Positions 46,499 to 57,246 of a stretch of 64,000 nt of DNA are shown here, piece after piece; the stretch's first letter is position 1; every line of letters starts with the position of its first letter. The DNA comes from Lepraria neglecta. Taxonomy: Eukaryota > Ascomycota > Lecanoromycetes > Lecanorales > Stereocaulaceae. The notes below the pieces were generated by a model. The model did not search any database. It was not told the DNA's origin and saw nothing but the letters and a program-made list of their open reading frames with translations. The stretch is from contig CM065651.1 of the NCBI GenBank assembly GCA_033220425.1, forward strand, positions 62,001 to 126,000. Reading direction: 5' to 3'. A program made the position numbers and the translations under genes.

Positions 46499-46911
46499 TG
46501 TTATAACCTACGGCGGTTATATACCTAATAGTGCGATAGCCACCGATGGGTTATCGTGCGTCTTATACTTCTATAGGAGAGGAGTCACTCAGGTAGAATA
46601 GTAGTCTTCTTTGCGATAGGTAATTAATATATTCTATATTGATAACTAGTAAAGTATAGTACAAGGAGTACCAGGAAGATTAACCAAGTTGAATACGCTA
46701 TTCCAAATAGTAGGTAAAGCCCTATATATATAGATATATAAAACCCTGCCAAGCCTCTTATAAGCGTTATGAGCGCACGGCGCTCATTACGCTCATCATT
46801 CTTGAGCGCTATGAGCGCACCGCGCTCGTTGCGCTCATCGCTTCAGCTGCTAGTCCTATCTATAGCATTGTGTCCTATAGGATAGTCCTGTCAGAACCAA
46901 TGGTTCTAATA
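46499..46911 (-). repeat. 5' LTR of chromovirus F (413 bp)
   Basis: Starts TGTTATAACC, ends ATGGTTCTAATA, retaining the ATG of the antisense ORF. It contains inverted GAGCGC/GCGCTC blocks near 46765-46840. Confidence 0.9.
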
Positions 46912-46937
46912 TCCTATTAGAACTACTAGTTCTAATA

Positions 46938-47227
46938 ATACTATAGAAGAGGATAAGGAGAAGGCGTTAAAGGTTAGTAAGGCCTATAATAGTAGGGTTC
47001 CGAAATTATATAATATTAAGATAGATAGGGTAATAGTAGCTAGAGTAGCTATAAAAGATCTAGAGGTATTAGAATAGAAGGATCGTAATAGGATATAAGT
47101 ATTTTAACCTCTACCTTATTATTTACTCGCTACTAAATACTACCCTAGTATTAATATAACTAAGGTAGAGGACTATCCGTAATAGTCTTAGAAAACGTAG
47201 TAGTATATAGAGTTATTATTTTAGCTA
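46938..47227 (+). pseudogene. repeat D2, middle part
   Basis: Homologous to D1 30935-31205; reads VARVAIKDLEVLE and LPYYLLATKYYPSINITK. It is cut by the Helitron-like element at 47228. Confidence 0.5.
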
Positions 47228-47752
47228 CAAGTTAGTACCCGTAATCTTCACGGAAGATTACCGTAAAACCGGCTATATCTTACTTATCTTATACTCGATT
47301 TAGAAAATTTAAGCGGAATTAGAAAGCCCTCTATTTATAGTATATTTGATATATATAAAGCTAAGTCCTAAACCTAATATATCGAAAGTTATTAAGGATT
47401 TAGTATATTAGTGCTTCGGGGGTAGCTGCGGGGGTGGCTGCGGGGGTAGCTTTAGGGAAGTCCGCAGGGAAAAACATATTTTTTGAGCTTTCCTTAGCCA
47501 AGTCTTAGCCAAATTTCAAAATTCGAACGGCGTTGGAAAGCGCATGCTTGGTTCCAAAACATATGAAATCATCTCGATATTATATAACGTATGTGGCGCG
47601 GGGAAGTACTGCGAAGAAGTGCGTAGCGTATTCAAGTTTTGGTAGTTGAAGGCGCTAGCCGAGAGAGGGAATATAGCTCTAAAGAGATGTTCTAATTGGC
47701 TACAAGTGCGGAATTGCTCCGAATTTCGCTATAATCTATTATTATAAGAAGA
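47228..47752 (-). mobile_element. Helitron-like non-autonomous element, copy 4 (525 bp, single repeat)
   Basis: Same termini and hairpin as copies 1-3 but only one internal repeat unit. The empty site is present in D1 near 31190-31215 (ATTCTAACTATAGAAGGG); the filled site is ATTTTAGCTA, element, TAGAAGGG. Insertion is between A and T without duplication. Repeat-number variation among copies (one to three) suggests expansion or contraction. Confidence 0.75.
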
Positions 47753-47796
47753 TAGAAGGGAAACTAGTCTATATAGAATATACGAAACCTCCGTAG
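47753..47796 (+). other. repeat D2 sliver between copy 4 and chromovirus G
   Basis: TAGAAGGGAAACTAGTCTAT continues D2 (D1: 31207 on) and ends with the CGTAG target site of element G. Confidence 0.7.
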
Positions 47797-48213
47797 TATT
47801 AGAACTAGGGGGTTCTAATAGGACTGTCGCGAAAGACATAAGACTTCGGACAGGACAGGCAAGTTAAGCGATGATCGCAGTGATCGTAGTGCGAGCAATA
47901 CTATCAAGAATGATGATCGCAATGATCGTAGTGCGAGCAAAGCTATTACAGGATGCTTGGCGGGATTTCCTATTACTATATATACGAGTACTTACTTACC
48001 ACTTGGAGTACCGTACTTAACTTCTATTTATATCTAGTACTTACTATATACGATAGATCTCTTAGGCTAGGCACTAAATATATATTATCTAATTATATAC
48101 CAGACCCGCTTAGTATTACTTGAAGCCTACTTTATACTCTTGTTAGCTATACCTCTATCCCTATTAAGAATCAATCTATACTACGACTACTACACGTAAC
48201 GTAGTTTGTAATA
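47797..48213 (+). repeat. 5' LTR of chromovirus G (417 bp)
   Basis: Starts TATTAGAACTAGGGGG, ends TTTGTAATA (ancestral TTCGTAACA). Holds GATCGCAGTGATCG-type short repeats at about 47880-47935, one unit longer than in the 3' copy. Confidence 0.9.
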
Positions 48214-48239
48214 CTTTAAGTACCCTTAAGGATAAGTGC

Positions 48240-49330
48240 TGCACTAAGAGACCCTAGGGTACCTACCCCAAGCTCCTTAGGAGGGAGTAGATAACTACGA
48301 CGCCCGACGATCGACGAAGGACTTAGTAGACATGTCAAGATAGCCTAGCCCGACTTATACTATAGAGAAAGAGATAAGCTTAAGGGATAGCTATCCTAGA
48401 TATTATTATATCTGAAGTTCTAAGGGGACTTAATACCTATTTAACGATATCTAATCTTCATAATTACCTACTTATAAGGAAGAGCCTAAAAGTAGGTTAA
48501 TCCGTTCCTAAAGAAATATATAGAAGATAATAATAAAGATAGCGAGATTAAATCATAGATAGAGAGTATAGCTATATTTAGACTCGAAATCCGCCGTATA
48601 TTCGGTCCGTCAAACGAAATCAACGTAGTAATACGAACTATTCAGTACTTGACTCAGAAGAAGTCTATATTAGAATATTCGATATAGTTCCAATAATACG
48701 CAGCAAAGACTAACTAGGATAATAATATATTAATAACTATATATCGAAGAGGTCTTAAGGACAATATTAAAGACGAACTTATACGGTTAGGGATTATTAT
48801 TAATACCCTAGATAAGCTAATTAAAGAAGTAATCGAGATTAACGATAAACTATTCGAAAGGGCTATAGAGAAAAGGTATAACGGAGGAGTTAGCGGGATA
48901 GAATACTCGAGCTTTTTTACTAAATCGAAGAGCTACTACCTAGGATATAAAGGAGAACGCGACCCTTACGGATATACGCCTATAGAACTAGACTTTACGG
49001 AGAAGAAGGGAAAGTAAGCCTTTAGAGGGCCTACGAGGGGTAAGAAGTAGTAAGGGGGCAAGAAAATACTAAAGTATTATAGCTATAGTAAATCGGGCTA
49101 CTTTACTAGAGACTATAAGTCGAAAAATATAGTATATCGACCGCAGCTAAATATACTAGAGAAAGTACATACCTAGGATAATATAGACGATACGCCTAAA
49201 GAGGACCTACTAATATAGGATAAAGTTGAAGAAGACGTTAATTCCTAGTATAATAGGATAATACAAGAATAATATAACTATAAATCCGAGGACGAGGACG
49301 AACTTATAGAGGACGTTACCTTATAAACTA
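48240..49330 (+). pseudogene. gag of chromovirus G
   Basis: Follows the 5' LTR. Zinc knuckle at about 49072-49120 reads KYYSYSKSGYFTRDYK: all Cys and His ligands are now Tyr. Collinear with gag of A and H. Confidence 0.73.
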
Positions 49331-50029
49331 AAGAAGATTTGGATATTAGAGACGGTAGTAGTACTTATAAAGAATCTAAGTAGGATTAGGAAAGCGAAGG
49401 GATAGACCTAGAGTAGGAAGAAGCCCTTAGTACGTTAGAAGCTGAGTAGGAAGATATACGACCACTAAGAAAATCAATACCTGGATCTACTACGTCTAAG
49501 GAAAGAGAAGGAAACTTAGAGGAACTATAATAGGACGATAAGGAACTGGATTATCGATAAGACCGGAACTATCGAAGATACAAAGAGTTACTATAGAAAG
49601 AATGTGCTACGCTTTACTACGTATAGTATAGCACGCCAAGAAGTTATAGGAAAGGACTAGTAAAGAAAGCCCTTTATAGCTAAGACTTCTACTATAACTA
49701 TAAGAGAAATGAATACCTATAGTATCTAGCGACGAAAAGACTTTATTAGTTCTTCCTAGGAAACGATATAGATTAGTTAGAACGCGTCAAGGAAGAAATA
49801 ATATACTATCTATACGCGGAGAAATACTATCTAAAAGAATAGTATACCTGTTTATATAATAACTGCACGGAATATAAGGAAGTAAAATCCGAAGTAGAGC
49901 TTCTACTCCCAACGTATAAGTAGATAGAATCTACGTCAGGATTTCTATAGGGAAAAGAGTAATCCCTTATAGCAGGGGTAGCTATAAGGAGATCAATATA
50001 TTAACCCCTAAATAATACCTGTGTTCCGT

Positions 50030-53000
50030 ATAATACGATATATATATAAAAATACCGATAATTATTAATAGACAGCGGACCGTTGCGATAATAGATTCTA
50101 GAGCTACTAGAAACTTCATTTCGCGAGACTTAGTATAATTAACTAGATTACTAACTCGAAAGAAGTTATAATAGTACGACCTTTAGATAGCCGACAGGTT
50201 AATACTATCAATAGGAAAGGTAGACGAAGAGATACTTTCGTTACCTATTATAATTTAGTGCTACTATAAGGAGATTACCTTTAACGTTATTAGGATAGCT
50301 ACTTATTATATAATTTTAGGAATACCTTGGTTAAAGAAGTATAATCTAATAATCGATTGGATAAGAGGAGTACTCGAGATTAGATAATTTGGCTATATTA
50401 CTAAAATCGAGCCTATATATTAGCAGCGTACGATAATAGATAAGAAGTCGAACCAAAAACCGGTCGAGGTATATATTACCTTAGCTTCATATAAGGACGG
50501 TACTAAGCGGTAGTCCGACTCTATAGTTACTAGTAAAGGTTAGCGGGATAATAAAGTAAGAGCTAAGGGAGGAACTAATATACTCTCTATCCCTTAAGAG
50601 TATTATAAATAGATATACTTATTTAAGGAAGAGACGAATATAGAAGTATTACCTAGATACTAGCTATAGGATTATAAGATCGAACTTGAACCTAGCAGAT
50701 AGCTAATATTTGGATCTATCTACGTATTATTAGAGAAGGAACTTAAAGTACTTCGCGGGTATATTGATAAGAACCTCAAAAAGGGATTTATTCAGGAATC
50801 CAAATTACTAGTAGATTATCCTATCCTCTTTATACTAAAGAAGGACGGAAGCTTAAGACTATACGTCGACTATTAAAAGTTGAATGATATTATAATCAAG
50901 AATAGATATCTATTACTAAATATAGAGGAGCTATAGAATCGGCTCGGCAAAGCAAAGATATTTACTAAACTAGATCTTAGGGGCGTATATAACCTAATCC
51001 GAATAAAAGAAGGCGAGGAATAGAAAACTACCTTCTAGACAAGATATAGCTACTACGAGTATCTGGTAATACCGTTTAGACTTACTAATATACTAGTAAC
51101 CTGCCAAGCACTTATTAATAATATTATACGAGTATATTTAGATCGAATAGCGATAGCGTACCTTAATAATATACTAATCTATTCTAAGAATAAGGAAGAA
51201 TGTATTAAGTATATATAGGACGTTATTAAATATCTATTATAAGCGAAACTTCTCCTTAAACTAGAAAAGTACAAGTTTTATTAATAAGTAGTAGAATTTC
51301 TAGGATTTATAGTTAGTATAAAAGGTATTAGTATAAGCCTAGAGAAGATTAAGGCTATCGCTGAATAGCCTATACTATAGGACATCAAAGTAGTATAAAG
51401 CTTTTTAGGTTTTACTAACTTTAATAGGAAGTTTATCAAGAGCTACTTAAAGAAAGTACTATCTTTAATAGATATTACGAAGAAAGATATTAGATTTATA
51501 TAGGGAAAAGACTAATAGAAATCATTCGATATATTAAAGAAAGTATATACGGATCTACTAGTACTCTATACCTTTTAGATAAACGAGTTAGCTTATATCG
51601 AAACAGATATATCGGATCTTATAATTAGAGTATACCTATATTAAATAAAAGACTAAAAGTAGTATCTAGTCGCCTACTATTTAAGGAAGATATTAGTAGT
51701 AGAATAAAACTATAATATATACGATAAGGAGTTACTTACTATAGTATATATATTATAAAACTAGCGAGTATACGTAGAGAGCTACTTAGACTTAACTATC
51801 TTTACGGACTATAAGAACCTTCTTAACTTTATAACGATAAAAGAGTTAAATAGAAGATAGGTCCGATAGTTAGAACTATTAGGTCAATATAAGTTCAAGA
51901 TAATCTATACCCTAGGGAAAGATAATAGTTAAGTAGATACCCTTAGTAGGCGATCGGACTATATAGAAGAAAAGAATATTACGGAACGACTAATCCTAAG
52001 GAGAGAAGCGGACGGATCGCTAGTACTATACTAGGTATTAGTAGCGACCCTTCGTATATTAGGACCTGATATAACTAATAGGATCGTAAAGGCCTATAAT
52101 AATAATACATTCGTAATAAACCTACGGAGGGATTAATAAGATTTAGTATTACTTAAATACTAGGATAAAACCTACTTGCCTGATATATACGTTAAAGAAG
52201 TAATTAGGGATTACTATAATGACCTATTATAAGGCTACCTAGAAGTATCTAAAATAATAGAACTCCTAGGACGAGGATATACGGCGCCGAGACTTCGGGT
52301 ACGCGTCGAACAATATATTAAAGAATATATCTAGTACTAGTAGAACAAAGCGGCACGATACGCCAAGTACGGGCAAATATAGTTTACTCCCGTACTAGAG
52401 TCACTATAGGATGATATTATAATAGACTTTATAGTCAAACTACTACCTTTAAGGGACCCAGCTACGTAGGATACCTTTAACTCAATTATAGTTATTATAG
52501 ATAAACTTACGAAGTATACGATTATAATACCTTTCAAAGAAACCTATAAGGTAGATTAATTAGCCTTTATATTACTAGATAAACTAATAAGGGATTATAG
52601 TATACCAAAATCAATAATATCCGATAGAGATAAGTTATTTACTTCTAACTACTAGAAAACGCTTATAGTAGTAATTAGAACTAAGCTTCGGATATTTATA
52701 GTATATTACCTATAAACTAATAGATAAATAGAACGTACAAATTAGATAATAGAAGTATACCTAAGATATTATATAAACTAGAAATAAGATAACTAGATTT
52801 TACTACTTCTAATAGTATAACTGGCGAATAATAGTAAAAGATCAGATATAATAGGCCTAACCCTATTCTTTACTAACCACGAAAAGAATACTAATATATT
52901 TCTACTACTAAGGGAAGGACCTAATATAGAAAGAGCCTTAGTTAAGGTAGAAGAGCTAAAGAATTTATATAAGGATTAATAAAGATTGATTAAGAGCTCT

Positions 53001-53480
53001 AACGGAAAGTTAAAGGAATAGATCGATAAGAAAAGAAAGAATATTCCTTAGCTAAAAGAGGGGGATAAAATATACCTCCTAACGAAGAATATAAGGATAA
53101 TAAGACTAAGTAAGAAACTAGATTATATTAAAGTTAGACTATTCTTAATTAAACGGATAAAAGGACCGGTTAACTATAAACTCTAACTTCTACCTGACGT
53201 AAAGGTATATCCGATATTCTATATCTTACTCCTAGAGCTAGTAGACTCTAGTATACCTCTCTAAGAAACGTTTTATTATAATATTAAAGAAGAAATAGAG
53301 TATAAGGTCGAAAGGATCCTAGATAGAAGAAATTAGTTCTATCTAGTTAAATAGAAAGGGTATAACAAAACGGAAAATACCTGGGAACCTTTTAGGAACC
53401 TTGCGGGGAACTATAGGGAATATCTCTAAGAGTTCTATCGGAGATAAGAGAAGACCAGTCGAAACTCTCAAGGACCTCTA
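50030..53480 (+). pseudogene. pol of chromovirus G: protease-RT-RNase H-integrase-chromodomain
   Basis: Protease VAIIDSRATRNFI (Asp codon 50094). RT about 50690-51290, with FTKLDLRGVYNLIRI and YLNNILIYS near 51160-51185. RNase H about 51590-51950. Integrase zinc region 52190-52370, core from DDIIIDFIVKL (about 52412) through IISDRDKLF (about 52615). C-terminal region about 52900-53200. Chromodomain at 53295-53400 (KVERIL, YLVK*KGYNKTENTWEPF), the best preserved in the window, with its aromatic Trp intact. Confidence 0.87.
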
Positions 53481-53979
53481 TCCTACCGGGGAGATCGAAA
53501 CGCTCGGACGAGATATTAAATATTAGATTATCGGAAGGACCAGGAGCGATACATTAATCCTCCTCTAACTCCCTGATATTCTATAACTCTCGGTCTACTA
53601 TTCTCTTCTTCTCGTTCTTAATAGAATTTAGTTACGCCTGAAGACGCACCAATTTTATAAGCGCATCGGTTACTTCTTCTCGTAGCTCGTTACGCCGCTT
53701 CTCTACACGACGTATTTCAAGGGGCGATACTACAAGGTCGCACTTCCTACTACCAGTAACACAACTCGAATACCTATCTGAATTAGTACCTATAAGGTAC
53801 TACTTGCCGCTGGTAACGTATCGGGAATACGGTCGTATAACGAAGTCGGAAAGCTTACTGGCTAACTCTTTTGAACGGATGGTTAGGTTGGATGATCGTT
53901 TAGTACGGACGGGTGGCATGAAGGATGGATGGTTTCTCGGGACGAGAAATCTAGAGGGGGGAGCTAGTATTAGAACTAG
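53392..53979 (-). pseudogene. antisense accessory ORF of chromovirus G (196 codons)
   Basis: 588 nt again, from 12 bases inside the 3' LTR to TAA (complement of 53392-53394), where it overlaps the end of pol tail to tail. Reads PLVLILAPPSRFLVPRNHPS at the start, SDRYSSCVTGSRKCDLVVSP around the zinc motif (second and third Cys kept, first Tyr), then a charged Lys/Glu/Arg-rich stretch. Open from 53800 across the LTR edge. The three Cys are never all intact in one copy, but each is intact in at least one. Confidence 0.73.
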
Positions 53980-54375
53980 GGGGTTCTGACAGGACTGTCG
54001 CGAAAGATATAAGACTTCGGATAGGACAGGCAAGTTAAGCGATAATCGCAGTGATCGCAATACTATTAAGAATGATGATCGCAATGATCGTAGTACGAGC
54101 AAAGCTATTATAGGATGCTTGGCGGGATTTCCTATTACTATATATACGAGTACTTACTTACCACTTGGAGCACCGTGCTCAACTTCTGTTTATATCTAGT
54201 ACTTACTATATGCGATAGATCTCTTAGGCTAGGCACTGAACATATATTATCTAATTATATACCAGACCCGCTTAGCATCACTTGAAGCCTGCTTTATACT
54301 CTTGTTGGCTATATCTCCATCCCTATTGAGAATCAATCCACACTACGACTACTGCACGCAACGTGGTTCGTAACA
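53968..54375 (+). repeat. 3' LTR of chromovirus G (408 bp)
   Basis: Starts TATTAGAACTAGGGGG after a G-rich tract (AGAGGGGGGAGCTAG) and ends GGTTCGTAACA. Less mutated than the 5' copy at several sites. Confidence 0.9.
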
Positions 54376-54840
54376 CGTAGGTTATTATCTATTATAGCCC
54401 CTAATAGTAAAATAAAGAAGATCGTACCGTTTATTTATTAGCTATACTACGCGGCTTAGATAAGATAGTAGGCTTTCTAATAGAGAGGAGCTATCTACGG
54501 GCGAGATTCTAGTTTAGAGATATCTAAACTAAATTATTACTTCTATTAAGGACTCTAGTTAACTCGGATAATATAGATATTCGACTCGGGTAATACTAAT
54601 ATCCGACTCTATCTAGATCGAAATCTCTATATATATAAAATTATCTAATAATTCGAAACGTCGCCTTATTATAATAAGTATCTCTTACTAGAGAGATTAA
54701 AGCTACGGAGTTATTATAATATATATCTATCGGCTTATAAATAGAATATTAGTTATCCGTATATTAAGAATAGCGCCGCCTAGAATATTAGTATAGCGAA
54801 GTTAGGTATTATTCTTACTATCGTACTAGCGAAAGTAGTA
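54376..54840 (+). pseudogene. repeat D2, continued
   Basis: Continues D1-like text from 31250 (GTAGGTTATTATCTATTATA). It has a shortened mid-region with AACTCGGATA motifs (54551-54606), then the empty site of Helitron-like copy 3 at about 54828. Confidence 0.5.
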
Positions 54841-55700
54841 GGTAATTAGTTATAATAGTAGACGAAGATAATCGATATAAAGCGGACGCTATATACTTAA
54901 GATATCTCTATGACTATCGATCTGGTATAACTACCTCTCTACGAGATTCGTTATATTATATACTCGCCTTTACTAATATAAAATATAGCTCTTTATACTA
55001 AGGATTAAAGGATCTAAGATAAAGTAAAAGTAAAATATACTAGATAATATATAATTACTTATAAGACTAGCAAGGAGATACCTACGCTAATAACTACTAA
55101 CTACTTTAAATATATATATAAACTATACGCCGCTACTATAGTTCTAAGCCTTCTAGAATTCGCTTAGCTTGATAACCTATCTCTATATAATAACGAGCTT
55201 GAAGGAGGAGATTTATATAACGGCGGCGAGGGTCGTACGAACTTTATAGAGTTAGCTAATCTAAGAGAAGGCTAGACTAAATACCCGCTAGCTAGTATCT
55301 ATATCTATTATATCGAATATTTTATTAATAATAGTCCGAAGTTAGTTATATTAAAGGATTTTATTATTAAACTAAGGGAGAATATCGTCGGAAGATCGTA
55401 ATAACTATCTATAATTACCAAGCTATCTACTACTATATATATTCTGGCGATAGTAGGTCTATAGCTCTTCTACTATTTCGCCTTAGCTTTATACTAACCT
55501 TACTCTAGTAGTTTAAAAGGTATTATCCTAATAAATAACTATAGCGTAGCTCGGCCTTACCTTCTAGGAAACGAGATGAATTATTTATATAGATATACTA
55601 AGGAGATAATTATTATAACTTTGTTCCCCCTATAAACCACGTTCTTAAAACCGGTATTACCCTTACCTATACCTCTAGAAGTATAAATATAGATACGGAC
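54840..55700 (+). pseudogene. SNF2-helicase-like remnant in repeat D2
   Basis: Parallel to 33880-34700 in D1; D2 lacks about 0.65 kb that in D1 holds the box II-like region. Readable blocks: LYTKD, the KASKEI-like lysine block, then FIELANLREG, SPKLVILKDFIIKL and IYILAIVGL. The SPK-x-L start of a C-terminal helicase domain is clearer here than in D1. Identity of the family remains tentative. Confidence 0.42.
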
Positions 55701-56621
55701 TAGATAAAGTACTATAGGATTTAATACTATAGGCGGGTTATTTAGTAGTAATAGTAAAGATAGAAGATATATAAGTATAGTATATTTCTAGATAAGGTAA
55801 AGGGATTTTAATTTAATTATTATCTAGATAGGTAGATAGAAAGCTCTTAGTAAGAGTAGGTATAATATAATAGAATTAACCTATAGATATTACTAGTAGC
55901 AAATTTAAGGACTAGTATAAATATTATAAATAGTAGATCCTATTATTCGAATTAGAGACTATAGAGAAACTATACTATTTAACTTAATATTACTAATATA
56001 ATATTTATATCCTAGAATCCCGCTATAAAGACCTAGCTAATACTACCTACCGCTTTTCCTAACCTAGATTCGTCTTCTTTAATAAATCTAAACGTCGTTA
56101 CTACTATAGAGGATATAGTTCCGCTAGCTTAATATATATCTACTAGTAGAGATTTTCTTTATAGGATATATTATAAACGGAAGGAGATATCTAATTATTA
56201 TTAACTAAGTTAAAGAACTAATTTAATCGGTTAAGCTTATAATATAACTCTATATCCTACCTATCTATATAACTTAAGAGCCGGCGGCAAAGTATATATT
56301 ATTAACGTACTACAGCGAATCTAGTAAGTCCGGCTCCGTATATATTTATTAATAGATACTTAAGTAGGTAGTATCTAAGGTCTTAAGGTCCCGGGCTAAT
56401 AGGGTAGAGATAGTATATACTTATTAAGGATATAGAAGAAATAGCGATATTCGTTATATATAGAGGAACTATAGCTAGAGATATAGTCCTAGTAGTAACC
56501 TGTTCGAAAAGGTAGGAAAATTTCGTTCGACTCGGATAAACTTTTATCTGACTCGGCTAAGTTTCTATCTAACTTAATTAGTAGTCTTTAAGCTAACTCG
56601 ATTTTATATTAATATTATATT
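55701..56621. other. tail of repeat D2, unassigned
   Basis: RIP-mutated. Ends with TTCGACTCGGATAAAC and related TCGG motifs (56519-56600) directly before the TIR element, resembling the end of D1 near 35430. Confidence 0.4.
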
Positions 56622-56699
56622 CATCGCGCTTTCCCAAATCTTACTAAAAACTTCTAATTTGCTAGACGCGCGGATAGGGCTGAAATTAGCCTATTAGTA

Positions 56700-56815
56700 G
56701 GATCAGCAAATAGCGCCCGCTAATAGGTTAATTTCAGCGCAATTAGCAAATAGCGCCCGCTAATAGCGCGATTTCAGCGTATTTAGTAACTCCGGCTTGC
56801 TAATAGCAGGATCAG
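56700..56815. repeat. subterminal minisatellite, about 42 bp x 2-3
   Basis: AGCAAATAGCGCCCGCTAAT occurs exactly twice (about 56713 and 56748), and a diverged third copy follows near 56785. Confidence 0.75.
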
Positions 56816-56850
56816 CAGGATTAGCAAGTATTTAGCGAATCACGTGATTG

Positions 56851-57087
56851 ATGACTAAGCAAAATGTTGATTTTCTATCATCGTCGCCATCGACGGCAGC
56901 GACTCCCTTAGAGCCCTATCAATACCAGCTGAAAACGGACCCCGGAATCGTGCGATTGGGCCCAAATTCTCGCGGGGGTGATGTTCGTAGCTACCCTAGG
57001 GGTTTAGTTGCGGCGTCGCAATATCGTAATCATTGCGCGCGGTCGCATGTCTTCGGGGATGATTTTTGGGTACTGCTTGGTTACTGA
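56851..57087 (+). CDS. small open frame (78 codons) inside TIR element, doubtful
   Basis: ATG at 56851 to TGA at 57085-57087 without stop in a stretch little affected by RIP. The product begins MTKQNVDFLSSSPSTAATPL and has no recognised motif. It may be the 5' stub of a lost transposase, a captured host fragment, or chance. Low-complexity Ser/Thr/Pro content near the N-terminus. Confidence 0.25.
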   Translation: MTKQNVDFLSSSPSTAATPLEPYQYQLKTDPGIVRLGPNSRGGDVRSYPRGLVAASQYRNHCARSHVFGDDFWVLLGY

Positions 57088-57246
57088 TAATACCTTGGAG
57101 TTGCTAATAGTAACTAGAGTTGCTAATCCTACTGATTTCTCAGCCCGCAATTGACATGGGATATAGACCCTAATCGCTATACGGCCTACTAATAGCGCAA
57201 AACTAGTTATAACGCTAATAATATAATCTTTTGGGAAAGCGCGATG

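Larger units (their letters stand above)
40369..46911 (-). mobile_element. Chromovirus F: full-length Gypsy element
   Basis: Two 413-bp LTRs (40369-40781 and 46499-46911) and a perfect TCCTA duplication (40364-40368 and 46912-46916) inside the LTR of element E. 6543 bp, collinear with B. The protease keeps DSGATGNF. RIP is evident but moderate. Within D2 the order is D2, then E, then F. Confidence 0.93.
36927..46937 (-). mobile_element. Chromovirus E: internally deleted, with element F nested in its 5' LTR
   Basis: Flanked by a perfect ATACT duplication (36922-36926 and 46938-46942). The left LTR is 36927-37334; the right LTR is 39982-40368 plus 46917-46937, split by element F. Interior (about 2.65 kb) against 5.7 kb in F: two deletions, one joining the integrase C-terminal region to the segment before RT (about 38328, removing integrase, RNase H and RT, about 2.3 kb by comparison with F) and one in gag near 39345 (about 0.8 kb, zinc knuckle lost). 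Protease is DSRA. Confidence 0.9.
47797..54375 (+). mobile_element. Chromovirus G: full-length Gypsy element
   Basis: LTRs 47797-48213 (417 bp) and 53968-54375 (408 bp; nine bases fewer in a short repeat), perfect CGTAG duplication (47792-47796 and 54376-54380) within D2. Internal order: gag, protease, RT, RNase H, integrase, chromodomain, antisense ORF. RIP is heavy: protease DSRA, RT YLNN. Confidence 0.93.
56622..57246 (+). mobile_element. short TIR DNA element (625 bp, MITE-like) with partly RIP-free core
   Basis: Ends are CATCGCGCTTTCCCAAA and TTTTGGGAAAGCGCGATG, inverted repeats of about 17-19 bp. A ~42-bp minisatellite (AGCAAATAGCGCCCGCTAAT) fills 56700-56800. The core 56830-57100 has normal TpG/CpA content, unlike its surroundings. 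A related one-ended copy is at 2852. The target duplication is unclear. The superfamily is not assigned. Confidence 0.78.

Noticed and set aside
52337-52537. 66-codon minus-strand frame in chromovirus G
   Set aside because: Shadow of the integrase core on the other strand.
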